DNA of 64,000 nt from Limnohabitans sp. Rim8. GTDB taxonomy: Bacteria; Pseudomonadota; Gammaproteobacteria; Burkholderiales; Burkholderiaceae_C. Under the pieces are notes generated by a model that had not been told where the DNA came from, searched no databases, and was given only the letters and a program-made list of their open reading frames with translations. Of the stretch, positions 41,039 through 50,749 are shown one piece after another (the first letter of the stretch is position 1; each line of letters starts with the position of its first letter). The position numbers were made by a program, and so were the translations under genes. Location of the stretch: positions 1-64,000 of the forward strand of contig CAMDKK010000007.1 in NCBI GenBank assembly GCA_945901045.1, in the 5' to 3' direction.

Positions 41039-41983
41039 ATGACGGGCGAATCTCTTCGTAAATCGAACACCTTGCCGCTCAAAGGGCTTGTTGTTTTGAT
41101 CACGGGCGCTGCTTCTGGTATCGGCGCCGCAACAGCCATCGAAGTTGTGAGCCATGGCGGCATCCCTGTTCTGGTCGATTGCGACGCAGAACCGCTGGCC
41201 CTGATGGCTCAGCGTTGCGGTCAAGACACCCTGCATTTTGTTGCGGACGTCACAGAACTGACGGCGATGCTTGACGTGGTTGCGCGAACGCTGTCTGTGT
41301 ATCACCGCATTGATGTGGTTTTTGCGAATGCGGGCGTGGCAGCTTTTGGGCCTGTGGCCTATGTGGACCCGCAAGCGTGGCAACGCTGTGTGGAGGTGAA
41401 TATCTTCGGCGTTTTCAACACGGTTCGATCTGCGCTTCCCGCTTTGAAAGAGCAGCGTGGTTATGTCTTGATTAATTCTTCTGTTTCCTCCTTTGCCCAT
41501 CCCCCCGCGATGTCTGCCTATGCGGCCAGCAAGTCTGCAGTGGAAGCCATGGGCAATGTGCTTCGCATTGAACTCGCGGCCCACGGGGTCGGAGTCGGTG
41601 TGATGTATGCAGGTTGGGTCAGCACACCGCTTGTGACAGAGGGTGCGCTGCATCCTGGCTTTGTTCGACTGCGTGCCACCATGCCAGCAATTTTGAACAG
41701 GGAAATTTCTGCGCAAGAAACGGCACGAGCCATTGTTCACGCAATGATTCAACGCAAACGCAGGATTTTCTTGCCCAGTTGGTTGCGAATTTTGTTTGGT
41801 CTGAGGGCCTTGCTGCACTTGCCATTTGCTGAGCGCGAACTGGTCAAAGCAGCGCCTGAAATTGAGAAGTCTTACCTCGAGGGTTTGGCATCAGAAGGCG
41901 CCTTGGCATCCAGCTTTGGTCCCAGAGAGCGCGAAAGGACATTGGCTCGCGCTCGACAAAAAAATGAGGACAGTGTCTTGTAA
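41039..41983 (+). CDS. Short-chain dehydrogenase/reductase
   Basis: Classical SDR (314 aa) with the NAD(P)-binding TGAASGIG (about 20-27), the NAG stretch (ANAGVAAFG), catalytic Ser in INSSVSSF and YAASK. An extra C-terminal segment of about 60 residues, hydrophobic then basic (LRILFGLRALLHLPF), suggests membrane association. Substrate unknown. It ends the long bchF...crtB run and is convergent with bchD, 11 bases away. It differs clearly from the LPOR at 53729-54724, which has POR-specific sequence. Confidence 0.85.
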   Translation: MTGESLRKSNTLPLKGLVVLITGAASGIGAATAIEVVSHGGIPVLVDCDAEPLALMAQRCGQDTLHFVADVTELTAMLDVVARTLSVYHRIDVVFANAGVAAFGPVAYVDPQAWQRCVEVNIFGVFNTVRSALPALKEQRGYVLINSSVSSFAHPPAMSAYAASKSAVEAMGNVLRIELAAHGVGVGVMYAGWVSTPLVTEGALHPGFVRLRATMPAILNREISAQETARAIVHAMIQRKRRIFLPSWLRILFGLRALLHLPFAERELVKAAPEIEKSYLEGLASEGALASSFGPRERERTLARARQKNEDSVL

Positions 41984-41994
41984 TTTTGAATCGA

Positions 41995-43917
41995 TCATGC
42001 GGTAAGTCGCCTTATATTGTCCATCGCCGCGGCCATGCGTTGCGCTTGAACTTGGGGCATGGGCATGTAACTCCCTCCCATGATGTGAGCCATGTTTTGC
42101 ACTTGGGCGTCGGGCTGAAGTGAGGTGTCAATCCACAAAGCGCGATGCCCGGTTTGTCGCCATTGGGCAGCCCACAGTTGCGCATCTGCCTGCGCTTGTG
42201 GACGGCCCCCTAATCCTTGCAGGTTCACGTTGGCGCGACCATCACTGAGCACCACCAAGATGGGTGTCACGCCTTGGCGCTGAAGCTGGGTGGCTTGTTC
42301 GCAAGCCATTTTCAAGGCCAGTGCCAAGGGCGTTCCACCGCCACCTGGCAGACCTGTCATGGCTCGTTTTGCGCGCACCAATGACCGTGTCGCGGGCAAC
42401 AGCAATTGGGCCTGCGCGCCCTTGAAAGCCACAATGCAAACACTGTCACGCCGAGCGTATGACTGTTGCAGTAAAAGCTCCACCGCCCCTTTGGCTTCGG
42501 CTAATCTTTGAAGCGCGGCTGAGCCTGAGGCATCGAGCGCCAAGATGAGGCAGCTCGAACTGTGCTGCTGGTAGCGATGCACATGAAAGTCCTCGGCTCG
42601 AATGGCGACGCGCCCTTGTTGAGCGCCAGACCTCAAGCGTTGTTTAGGCGCTGCGGCGCGCAAGGTGGCCAAAATGTGCAAGCGAGCGTGCCCGCCAGGT
42701 CGTCCAGGTCTTGGGGGCAAAGGTCTACCGCGTTGCGTGCCCGTGCGGAATTGTCCAGACCTTCCGGCCGTATTGCCTTGGCTGCGACCTGGTTTCGTCA
42801 GCAAGCCGGCCAGTACATCGGGCGGCAAACTGGCCAATGCAGCCGCAATCATCATTTCTTGCAGGTTTTCAGACAAAGGCGTGTTGGGCGAGTCCTCTTC
42901 TGCAGTGCCAGGATCTTCTTCAGACTCATCCGTTGACGAAGCCTCTTCTGCGTCCCTGCTTGGTTCTTGCGGTGAAGGGGGCTCTGGAGGGGTGGCCGCG
43001 TGAGGGTCATCAGGGGCTTGATCGGGCTCTGAATCAGAATTGGCGCTGTTTTCAGCTTCCGTGTCTGAAGCATTTTCAGCAGGTGCAGGCAATTGGGTGG
43101 CACGGGGCGCCAAGACGCGACGCGCAGCAAATGCCAAATCTTCGTCATTCACTTGCTTGCGTAAATGCAAAGCGGCATGGCAGCTGGCTACGCGCAGTGC
43201 CAAGGTCGGGATGCGCAAGGACTCAATACCTAAGCCTTGTGCGGTGATGCAAACGGCCAAGGCTTGATCGTCGGTCCATTCAACCTGAGACCGGGCCTGT
43301 TGCATACCAGCCAAGGCATCGGCTGCAATTCTGATATTGACAGTCTCTTGAGCGTTATGCGGTTTGAGTGTGTCCAAAGAGACCCCTGTGATGTCTGAAG
43401 GCACGAGGTCTTCCAGGTCAAACCACAAGCCAAGTCGCTCTTGAAGTGCTGGGCTGACAGGGGGATCGTCTTTCATGGATTCATCCAGGGCCACCACGCC
43501 AAACTGCGTGCGAATTGGGAATTCTTCGTGGGGGGTGAATTTCAAAGGCGGCAATGATTGCGTGTCCATGGCCTGTGTCATGGGGGCAACCAAGGCCGTT
43601 GCAAAACGTTCCGCCATGCTGATTAAAACCAAGCCTTGGTCTGCTTGCTGAAGCAAACCCGGTTGCATGTGCAAACGGCCAGATTGAAGCGTGAGCGACA
43701 AATCAATGCCTCCCAATAAGCGTTCAATATCGATATTGCCGGGCAATTTCACGGTGTTCAAACCCGCTTGCAACAGATGTTGCAACCAGTGTTCGCGCAC
43801 GGGCCCAAATGGCGCACGCAACCAAACTCCCCCAAAGCCGTGCGGATCAATTTGCAGCAGCTGCAACGATGTCATGGCATCGTTCCAAGTTTCAAGTCCT
43901 TTCAAGTCATCTGCCAT
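41995..43917 (-). CDS. bchD: Magnesium chelatase subunit BchD
   Basis: BchD (640 aa), the AAA+-like and integrin-I domain subunit of Mg-chelatase. The N-terminal AAA-like part has lost clear Walker motifs, as usual in proteobacterial BchD. A long acidic, Pro-rich linker (about 280-345) separates it from the C-terminal von Willebrand A domain, whose metal site is complete: DASGS, GGGTPL and LSDGRANV. It forms a double-ring platform with BchI. It starts 9 bases after the bchI stop. Confidence 0.95.
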   Translation of the reverse strand: MADDLKGLETWNDAMTSLQLLQIDPHGFGGVWLRAPFGPVREHWLQHLLQAGLNTVKLPGNIDIERLLGGIDLSLTLQSGRLHMQPGLLQQADQGLVLISMAERFATALVAPMTQAMDTQSLPPLKFTPHEEFPIRTQFGVVALDESMKDDPPVSPALQERLGLWFDLEDLVPSDITGVSLDTLKPHNAQETVNIRIAADALAGMQQARSQVEWTDDQALAVCITAQGLGIESLRIPTLALRVASCHAALHLRKQVNDEDLAFAARRVLAPRATQLPAPAENASDTEAENSANSDSEPDQAPDDPHAATPPEPPSPQEPSRDAEEASSTDESEEDPGTAEEDSPNTPLSENLQEMMIAAALASLPPDVLAGLLTKPGRSQGNTAGRSGQFRTGTQRGRPLPPRPGRPGGHARLHILATLRAAAPKQRLRSGAQQGRVAIRAEDFHVHRYQQHSSSCLILALDASGSAALQRLAEAKGAVELLLQQSYARRDSVCIVAFKGAQAQLLLPATRSLVRAKRAMTGLPGGGGTPLALALKMACEQATQLQRQGVTPILVVLSDGRANVNLQGLGGRPQAQADAQLWAAQWRQTGHRALWIDTSLQPDAQVQNMAHIMGGSYMPMPQVQAQRMAAAMDNIRRLTA

Positions 43918-43926
43918 GCATAAGAC

Positions 43927-44967
43927 TCACCGGGCCAGAATATCTTGAAGGCATCTGTTGACGCGTTGACCCGAGTCGGTATCGTCCAGCGGGTTGCGTC
44001 TTAAGCGATGGCGCAATGCCAGGGGCGCGATGGCCGTCAGGTGCTCGGTTTTGACGGCCTTGTGGCCTTGCATGGCAGCGAGTGCGCGTGTGGCTCTGAG
44101 CAGTGTTAGCTCCGCGCGCAAGCCATCGGTGCCAAGTTGTTGACACAGCGTTGCGCACAGGGTGAGCATGTCATCGTCGACCACCACCGATGCCAGCAAT
44201 TTACGGGCTTTCACAATGCGTTTTTGAAGTTTGTCACTCTCGCCTTGCCACTGGGCTTTGTAGGCAGAGGGGTCTTTGTCGAAGGCGTCTCGTCGCTTAA
44301 TGACTTGCACACGCAGTGCGATGTCTTGGGGCGTTTTGACTTGTACCGATAAACCAAAGCGGTCCAGCAGTTGCGGGCGAAGTTCTCCTTCTTCGGGGTT
44401 GCCGCTGCCGACCAGTACAAAACGAGCAGGATGTCGAATGCTTAATCCTTCGCGTTCAACCAAATTTTCGCCCGATGCAGCAACATCAATTAAAAGGTCC
44501 ACCAAATGGTCATCCAGCAAATTCACTTCGTCAATGTACAAAAAACCGCGGTGCGCCTGGGCCAATAAGCCGGGTGCAAACTCTTTGATACCTTGGGAGA
44601 GGGCTTTTTCTAAATCGAGCGCACCCACAATGCGGTCCTCTGTTGCGCCCAGTGGCAAGTCCACCACACTCACGGGCCTGAGCTCTGTCAGTAATTTGCG
44701 CGTTTGACCTGAAGGCAAGTTCATTTGCGGTTGGCACACGGGGCATGCTTGAGCGGGTTTTTGGGGATCACATTTGTAAGGGCAACCCTTGACGACCTGA
44801 ATCGGAGGCAGCAAGTCCGCTAAAGCCCTGACCGCGGTTGACTTGCCCGTACCCCTGTCACCCAAGACCAACACGCCGCCAATGGAGGGATCAATGGCGA
44901 CGATTTGAATGGCCAGCGTCATTTCATCTTGACCGACGATCGCTGCAAAGGGAAACGTAGTTGCCAT
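43927..44967 (-). CDS. bchI: Magnesium chelatase ATPase subunit BchI
   Basis: AAA+ ATPase (346 aa) that powers Mg2+ insertion by BchHID. Walker A GDRGTGKST (about 37-45), Walker B GFLYIDEVNLLDD, sensor stretch FVLVGSGNPEEGELRPQLLDRFG and the Cys-containing insertion (KCDPQKPAQACPVC) are all present. First gene of the bchID unit; a PpsR-type operator lies about 62 bases upstream at 45029-45046. Confidence 0.96.
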   Translation of the reverse strand: MATTFPFAAIVGQDEMTLAIQIVAIDPSIGGVLVLGDRGTGKSTAVRALADLLPPIQVVKGCPYKCDPQKPAQACPVCQPQMNLPSGQTRKLLTELRPVSVVDLPLGATEDRIVGALDLEKALSQGIKEFAPGLLAQAHRGFLYIDEVNLLDDHLVDLLIDVAASGENLVEREGLSIRHPARFVLVGSGNPEEGELRPQLLDRFGLSVQVKTPQDIALRVQVIKRRDAFDKDPSAYKAQWQGESDKLQKRIVKARKLLASVVVDDDMLTLCATLCQQLGTDGLRAELTLLRATRALAAMQGHKAVKTEHLTAIAPLALRHRLRRNPLDDTDSGQRVNRCLQDILAR

Positions 44968-45028
44968 AACTGATTTCTATTCATCGACTGAGTTCGCTGA
45001 AATGCATCATCCATGAGTGACCGCTAAC

Positions 45029-45046
45029 TGTCAATTTAAATTTACA
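45029..45046. promoter_or_regulatory. PpsR/CrtJ operator upstream of bchI
   Basis: TGTCAATTTAAATTTACA, a perfect TGT-N12-ACA site. Read on the minus strand it contains TTGACA as a -35 box for bchI, with a weak -10 candidate (GATGAT) 17 bases on. No second perfect palindrome lies 7-8 bp away, so binding may be weaker than at crtE or bchC. Confidence 0.75.
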
Positions 45047-45196
45047 CTTTAAGGTTTTTCGGGTCACCCAAACAAGGTTTTAAATTTTTTTACACCCCTT
45101 AATTTTCTCCTGCAAATATTAAAAACAGCTTTTGTTCTTATCAGGAAGGCAAATAAAGAGCGGTTGAACCTAGGGAAAACCAGAATTTCTCAAGAC

Positions 45197-45262
45197 TGTC
45201 AATTAAATATTTTTTAAAAAGTGTCAATTTAACTTGACGTATTTTTAAATCCCGTTAAATTA
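45197..45262 (+). promoter_or_regulatory. Degenerate PpsR-type site pair and dxs promoter
   Basis: TGTCAATTTAACTTGACG (45222-45239) matches the operator except for the last base, and a half-site TGTCAATTAAAT starts at 45197, 7 bp ahead by the same spacing rule. TTGACG at 45234-45239 with TAAATT at 45256-45261 (16-base spacer) is a candidate promoter for dxs. The departures from consensus fit weaker repression of a precursor gene also needed for housekeeping. Confidence 0.5.
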
Positions 45263-45293
45263 AAGCCTCGTCAACCCTTGCTTGAAGTCAATC

Positions 45294-47171
45294 ATGGACG
45301 CATTACTGGAACGGATTCAATCACCTGCTCACTTGAGACAGCTCTCGCCTGCAAGTTTGCAAGGATTGGCGGTTGAACTGCGCGAGCGTTTGATAGAAAC
45401 AGTTTCAAAAACGGGTGGTCACTTCAGTTCGAATTTAGGGACTGTCGAATTAACCATTGCCTTGCACTATGTTTTCAACACACCTGAAGACCGACTCATA
45501 TGGGATGTGGGGCACCAAACCTATGCGCACAAAATTTTGACGGGCCGAAACTTGCGCATGGGCAGTTTGCGTCAGCAAGGGGGCTTGAGTGGCTTTCCAC
45601 GCCGCGAAGAAAGTATCTATGACGCATTCGGTACCGCGCATTCCTCAACCAGCATATCTGCCGCCTTGGGGATGGCCGTGGCGGCCCAACTGACGGGCAG
45701 TCAGCGCAAAGCAGTTGCGATCATTGGTGATGGTGCTTTGACAGCCGGTATGGCTTATGAGGCCTTGAACAATGCAGGTGCAAGCAATTGCGATGTGCTT
45801 GTGATTTTGAATGACAACGACATGTCGATCAGCCCGCCTGTCGGTGCCTTGAACCAATATTTGGCAGAGTTGATGTCCGGTCGCTTTTATGCACAGGCTA
45901 AAAAAATAGGTGAGCGGGTGCTCCGCAACGCGCCGCCGCTGTTTGCTTTAGCCAGGCACATAGAACAACAAACGCAAACCCTGATTCAATCAAATACTAT
46001 TTTTGAAAAACTAGGTTTTACCTACACAGGCCCCATAGATGGTCATGATGTGGATGGCTTGGTGGATGCGCTTGAGAAAATTTCCAAGGCAAAAGGACCT
46101 CAGTTTTTACATGTAGTCACTCGCAAAGGCAAGGGCTATGAAAAGGCCGAAATAGACCCTGTGACTTATCACGGCCCGCCGAAATTCAATCCTTCTTTAG
46201 GGGTGGTGGGTGCTGCCAGCAGCAAAGTCACATTCACGCATGTCTTTGGTCAATGGCTGTGCGATATGGCGGCAAAAGATCCACGCGTGATAGGCATCAC
46301 GCCAGCCATGCGTGAGGGGTCTGGCATGGTGGAGTTCAGTCAGCGCTTTCCGAATCGTTACCACGACGTGGGCATTGCCGAGCAACATGCAGTTACTTTT
46401 GCGGCAGGCTTGGCGTGTGAGGGCCTCAAGCCTGTGGTTGCCATTTACTCCACATTTTTACAGCGCGCCTATGACCAACTGATTCACGATGTGGCCTTGC
46501 AAAATTTACCCGTAGTGTTTGCACTGGACCGGGCTGGCTTGGTCGGCGCAGATGGGCCGACGCATGCCGGCATGTTTGACATTGCTTTTACGCGTTGTAT
46601 TCCCAACATGAGCGTAGCCTGCCCCGCAGACGAGAATGAGTGTCGCCAGTTGTTGAGTTCGGCCTACGCGCAAGATCATCCCGTTACCGTTCGCTACCCC
46701 AGGGGCGCTGGCGCTGGGGTCGAGGTTGAAAAGTCTTTAACTCCGCTGCCATTGGGCCAAGCCAAGATTGTGCGAGAGGGAGAAGGCTTGGCAATTTTGT
46801 GCTTTGGACCTTTGCTTTACGAAGCACTCAAAGTGGCGGAACCATTGAATGCAACCGTGGTAAACATGCGTTGGGCCAAGCCACTTGATTTGAAAATTTT
46901 GCAAGAGATTGCCCAATCGCATGACCGACTGGTCACGCTAGAGGACGGGACGCGAATGGGCGGTGCGGGCTCAGCAGTTCTTGAGGCTTTGCAAGATATG
47001 GGAATCTCTCGCCAAGTGCTGATTATGGGCTTTGAAGACCAGTTCACTGAGCATGGTGACCCTGGGTTGTTAATGCAGCAATACGGGCTCACTGCAAGCG
47101 GGATACAACAACGCATTGAAGCGCTTTGGCCGGTGGCCCAGGTCACATCTGTTCTCAGAAGGGTTGTTTAA
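45294..47171 (+). CDS. dxs: 1-deoxy-D-xylulose-5-phosphate synthase
   Basis: Thiamine-diphosphate enzyme (625 aa), first step of the MEP pathway, supplying isoprenoids for carotenoids, the bacteriochlorophyll tail and quinones. The ThDP motif [15 protein letters not shown]...ND is visible near residues 150-185, and [18 protein letters not shown] holds the catalytic Glu. It starts at the ATG 45294; an in-frame TTG lies four codons upstream. It abuts hemA with no gap. A second housekeeping dxs may exist elsewhere in the genome. Confidence 0.95.
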   Translation: MDALLERIQSPAHLRQLSPASLQGLAVELRERLIETVSKTGGHFSSNLGTVELTIALHYVFNTPEDRLIWDVGHQTYAHKILTGRNLRMGSLRQQGGLSGFPRREESIYDAFGTAHSSTSISAALGMAVAAQLTGSQRKAVAIIGDGALTAGMAYEALNNAGASNCDVLVILNDNDMSISPPVGALNQYLAELMSGRFYAQAKKIGERVLRNAPPLFALARHIEQQTQTLIQSNTIFEKLGFTYTGPIDGHDVDGLVDALEKISKAKGPQFLHVVTRKGKGYEKAEIDPVTYHGPPKFNPSLGVVGAASSKVTFTHVFGQWLCDMAAKDPRVIGITPAMREGSGMVEFSQRFPNRYHDVGIAEQHAVTFAAGLACEGLKPVVAIYSTFLQRAYDQLIHDVALQNLPVVFALDRAGLVGADGPTHAGMFDIAFTRCIPNMSVACPADENECRQLLSSAYAQDHPVTVRYPRGAGAGVEVEKSLTPLPLGQAKIVREGEGLAILCFGPLLYEALKVAEPLNATVVNMRWAKPLDLKILQEIAQSHDRLVTLEDGTRMGGAGSAVLEALQDMGISRQVLIMGFEDQFTEHGDPGLLMQQYGLTASGIQQRIEALWPVAQVTSVLRRVV

Positions 47172-48425
47172 ATGGCTGTCTGGACATTAGGGCTGAATCA
47201 CCGCACCGCACCAATTGATTTGCGGGAGCGGTTTGCTTTTGCTTCAGAAAAATTAGAGCAGTCCTTGCAGGGTCTACGCCAAAAATTTGAAACGCACAAA
47301 GAAGTCACGATTCTGTCGACCTGCAACAGAACCGAAATCTATTGCGCAGGCGACCAGTCGCACTTACCCCAAACACTGGCATGGCTGGCAGAAACAGGCA
47401 AAACCCAAGTCGACATTTTGGCTTCTCATACCTATCGACTTGAGGGAGATGCTTCCGCACGCCATGCCTTCAGAGTGGCCAGCGGCCTCGACTCTATGGT
47501 CTTGGGCGAGTCGCAAATATTGGGGCAACTTAAAGATGCAGTGAAGTTGGCCACAGACACAGGCGCTTTAGGCACCACACTCAATCAACTCTTCCAACGC
47601 TCCTTTGCAGTTGCCAAAGAAGTTCGAACCACCACTGAAATCGGTGCCCACTCCATCAGCATGGCGGCAGCTTGCGTTCGATTGGCGAGTGGTATTTTCG
47701 AAAATATCAAAGACACCCGCATTTTGTTTGTGGGTGCAGGCGAGATGATTGAATTGTGCGTGGCGCATTTCGCTGCCAAGTCGCCACTGTCCATCACCAT
47801 TGCGAATCGATCTGCGCAACGGGCGGAGGACTTGGCGTCTTTGCATGGCGCAACCTGCATTGCATTGGCTGACCTGCCCAAAAAGCTGCACGAATTTGAT
47901 ATCGTGATCAGTTGTACGGCAAGCACTTTGCCCTTGATTGGTTTGGGGGCCGTGCAAAGTGCACTTCGCGCGAGAAAAAATCATCCCATGTTCATGGTCG
48001 ATCTCGCCGTTCCAAGAGACATTGAGCCAGAAGTCAAAAAGCTAAATGATGTTTATTTGTACACCGTAGACGACCTCAATGAGATTATCCAAAGCGGCCA
48101 GGCACATCGGCAGGCCGCAGTCCTTGATGCGGAGGTGATCATCGATGAGGGCGTTCAAAAATTCATGTCTTGGCTTGAGCACAGAAGACACGTGCCTTTG
48201 ATTCGCGAATTGAATTTGCAAACTGAATCCTGGCGACAAACTGAATTGAACAAAGCGCGAAGACAAATTGAAAAGGGCGAAGATCTCAACGCCGTTTTGG
48301 ATTCGTTGTCTATGGGATTGATGAAAAAAATGTTGAACGGACCTCTGCGAGAACTCCACCACGCTGAAGGCAGGCAAACGGACAAAACGCACGCTGCCAT
48401 TCGCCAAATGTTTTTGAGAGCCTAG
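47172..48425 (+). CDS. hemA: Glutamyl-tRNA reductase HemA
   Basis: NADPH-dependent glutamyl-tRNA reductase (417 aa), first committed step of C5-pathway tetrapyrrole synthesis. Catalytic Cys51 lies in [25 protein letters not shown] is the family core, and the NADPH site GAGEMIELC follows. The ATG is directly adjacent to the dxs stop. Placing the precursor genes dxs and hemA in the PGC couples pigment flux to photosynthesis control. Confidence 0.97.
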   Translation: MAVWTLGLNHRTAPIDLRERFAFASEKLEQSLQGLRQKFETHKEVTILSTCNRTEIYCAGDQSHLPQTLAWLAETGKTQVDILASHTYRLEGDASARHAFRVASGLDSMVLGESQILGQLKDAVKLATDTGALGTTLNQLFQRSFAVAKEVRTTTEIGAHSISMAAACVRLASGIFENIKDTRILFVGAGEMIELCVAHFAAKSPLSITIANRSAQRAEDLASLHGATCIALADLPKKLHEFDIVISCTASTLPLIGLGAVQSALRARKNHPMFMVDLAVPRDIEPEVKKLNDVYLYTVDDLNEIIQSGQAHRQAAVLDAEVIIDEGVQKFMSWLEHRRHVPLIRELNLQTESWRQTELNKARRQIEKGEDLNAVLDSLSMGLMKKMLNGPLRELHHAEGRQTDKTHAAIRQMFLRA

Positions 48426-48461
48426 CACCTGACATTCAAGGTGCCGTGAAAAAATTTGCAC

Positions 48462-49349
48462 ATGCAACGCCCTCAACTTTCAACTGTCGCTGAGCTTCTC
48501 AAGCCCATCACATGGTTCCCCCCTATGTGGGCGTTTTCATGTGGTGTGGTGTCTTCGGGAAAATCACTGGCTGACAATTGGATTTTGATCGTCTGGGGTG
48601 TTTTGTTGGCGGGCCCTTGGGTCTGTGCCAGCAGTCAAGCCGTGAACGACTGGTTTGACCGGCACGTCGATGCCATCAATGAGCCCAATCGACCCATACC
48701 CTCGGGACGAATGCCGGGTCGATGGGGTTTTTATATCGCTGTCTTGTGGACTTTGCTGTCCCTGCTTTGGGCTTGGCCGCTCGGAACTTGGGGTTTCGCG
48801 GCGACGGGCTTAGGCTTGTTGTTGTCATGGGCCTACAGCATGCCGCCGATTCGCTTGAAAAACAATGGCTGGTGGGGTAACTCGGCCTGTGCATTGAGTT
48901 ATGAAGGTTTGGCTTGGGTCACTGGGGCTGCCGTGATGCTGGGGGGTGAGATGCCCGCTGACAAGATCATTTTGCTGGCTTTACTTTACAGCTTTGGTGC
49001 CCACGGCATCATGACTTTGAATGACTTCAAAGCTGTAGAAGGCGATGCACAGATGGGCGTGCGCTCTTTGCCCGTTCAATTGGGCGTGACCCGAGCGGCC
49101 TGTTCAGCCTGCAGCTTCATGTTGGTGGCGCAATGGGCTGTGGCCATCTTGTTGTTGGCTTGGGGCTCGCCCATTTCTGCTTTTGCTGTGCTGGTTTTGA
49201 GTATGTGCCAACTGCCTTTGATGATCCGCTTTGTAAGAAGTCCTGTGGACAAGGCACTGAGTGTCAGTGCTTTTGGCGTGCCTTTGTTTGTGAGTGGAAT
49301 GATGGTGAGTGCCTGGGCCTTAAGAGCGCAACAAGAGGGGGCTTTATGA
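48462..49349 (+). CDS. bchG: Bacteriochlorophyll synthase BchG
   Basis: UbiA-type prenyltransferase (295 aa) that attaches geranylgeranyl or phytyl diphosphate to bacteriochlorophyllide a. About eight membrane helices; the two Asp-rich motifs NDWFDRHVDAINEPNRPIPSG and NDFKAVEGD are complete. ATG at 48462; a TTG two codons upstream is possible. The stop overlaps the next start (ATGA at 49346). Confidence 0.95.
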   Translation: MQRPQLSTVAELLKPITWFPPMWAFSCGVVSSGKSLADNWILIVWGVLLAGPWVCASSQAVNDWFDRHVDAINEPNRPIPSGRMPGRWGFYIAVLWTLLSLLWAWPLGTWGFAATGLGLLLSWAYSMPPIRLKNNGWWGNSACALSYEGLAWVTGAAVMLGGEMPADKIILLALLYSFGAHGIMTLNDFKAVEGDAQMGVRSLPVQLGVTRAACSACSFMLVAQWAVAILLLAWGSPISAFAVLVLSMCQLPLMIRFVRSPVDKALSVSAFGVPLFVSGMMVSAWALRAQQEGAL

Positions 49350-50749
49350 GCCCATTGCCCATGTTCGGCTGGCTGCATATTGCTCGCTTGGGCCTGGTTC
49401 AGGCTTGTATGGGGGCCGTGGTGGTGGTCACCACATCAACACTCAACCGCATCATGGTGGTCGAGTTGGCGCTTCCTGCCATCCTGCCAGGCTTTTTGGT
49501 CGGCTTTCATTACCTTGTTCAAATGGTGCGCCCTCGTATGGGCTTTGGCGCTGATCAAGGCAGGCGTTGCACGCCTTGGATGATGGGCGGCATGTTTGTT
49601 TTGGCATTGGGTGGCTTTTTGGCAAGCCTTGCCACGGTGTGGATGGGCCAAGAACTCAGCCACGGCATTGCCTTAGCGGTCTTGGCATTCACCTTGATTG
49701 GCTTCGGCGTGAGTGCTTGCGGCACATCTTTGTTGGTTCTGATGTCTAAGCGCGTGGCTGATGCGCGGCGTGCGCCCGCTGCTACCGCAGTCTGGATGAT
49801 GATGATTGTGGGTTTTGCCGTGACAGCCATCACAGTGGGTAAGTTGTTAGACCCCTATTCACCAGCGCGTTTGTTGGAGATCAGCGGCGGACTGAGCTTG
49901 TTGGTGGTGTTGATCTCATGCCTCAGCCTCTGGAATTTAGAAGGTCCTGTCGACTCGGCAGTTTCAGCAGCCACCGATTTGCCCCATTCTCTCGAAATGG
50001 CTGCCGTACCTCTTCAGAAGCAGCAAGAAAAGAGACAAGGGTTCAAAAAAACCTTGCACATGGTTTGGTCAGAGCCGCAGGCCAAGGCCTTCACCGTGTT
50101 TGTTTTCCTTTCGATGTTGGCCTACAGCTCTCAAGACTTGATTTTAGAGCCCTTTGCAGGCGCTTTGTTTGGACTCACACCAGGTGAAACCACCCAGTTG
50201 TCAGGCCTGCACCACAGTGCTGTTTTGTGTGGAATGTTGGCTGTTGCGCTGGCCGGAAGTGGGCGTGTGGCGGGGCGCCTAGGGTCGATTCAAAGTTGGA
50301 TGGTGGGCGGTTGCGGGCTCTCCGCCCTGGCGATGTTGGGCTTGTGCTTGGCCGCTGCTTACGGGCCGCCTTGGCCATTGAAGCCGAATGTTTTTTTGCT
50401 GGGTGTTGCCAATGGCGCTTTTTCTATTGCAGCGATCGCCACCATGATGCGATTGGCGACGCAAGGCGGTGAACAGCATGCGGGCACCCGGATGGGATTA
50501 TGGGGTGCCTCACAAGCCATTGCCTTTGGCTTGGGGGGCTTACTTGGCACCGCTGCGAGTGACTTAGCCTACTTCGTGTTGGGCGAGCAAGGTACTGCCT
50601 ATGCCTTCGTGTTTGGTTTTGAATGTGTCATGTTTGTGATGGCCGCCGCGTGTGCTGTTTGGGTAGGTCGGTATGACCTCCAAAAAGCACTGCAACGCCA
50701 TCCTTCCCCCGTTGTTAGTTCAAGAAAGGATTTAATCCATGAGTACTGA
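49346..50749 (+). CDS. BCD-family MFS protein (PucC/LhaA-like)
   Basis: A 467-aa membrane protein with about twelve hydrophobic segments, related to lhaA (32336-33772): TSTLNRIMVVELALPA, GFGADQGRRCTPWMMGG and SSQDLILEPFAGALFG match the family. In other purple bacteria a gene of this kind lies between bchG and bchP and is often called bch2 or orf428; it probably handles bacteriochlorophyll or aids light-harvesting assembly. A roughly 25-residue polar loop (about 215-240) splits the two halves. It overlaps bchG by four bases and bchP by 11. Confidence 0.92.
   Translation: MSPLPMFGWLHIARLGLVQACMGAVVVVTTSTLNRIMVVELALPAILPGFLVGFHYLVQMVRPRMGFGADQGRRCTPWMMGGMFVLALGGFLASLATVWMGQELSHGIALAVLAFTLIGFGVSACGTSLLVLMSKRVADARRAPAATAVWMMMIVGFAVTAITVGKLLDPYSPARLLEISGGLSLLVVLISCLSLWNLEGPVDSAVSAATDLPHSLEMAAVPLQKQQEKRQGFKKTLHMVWSEPQAKAFTVFVFLSMLAYSSQDLILEPFAGALFGLTPGETTQLSGLHHSAVLCGMLAVALAGSGRVAGRLGSIQSWMVGGCGLSALAMLGLCLAAAYGPPWPLKPNVFLLGVANGAFSIAAIATMMRLATQGGEQHAGTRMGLWGASQAIAFGLGGLLGTAASDLAYFVLGEQGTAYAFVFGFECVMFVMAAACAVWVGRYDLQKALQRHPSPVVSSRKDLIHEY

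Larger units (their letters stand above)
44968..45293. other. Divergent control region between bchI and dxs
   Basis: No gene here; it is A/T-rich and holds promoters for bchID (left) and dxs-hemA-bchGP (right). One perfect PpsR palindrome lies near the bchI side and a degenerate pair near the dxs side (separate entries). The middle part (about 45060-45190) shows no other structure that I can name. Confidence 0.7.
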
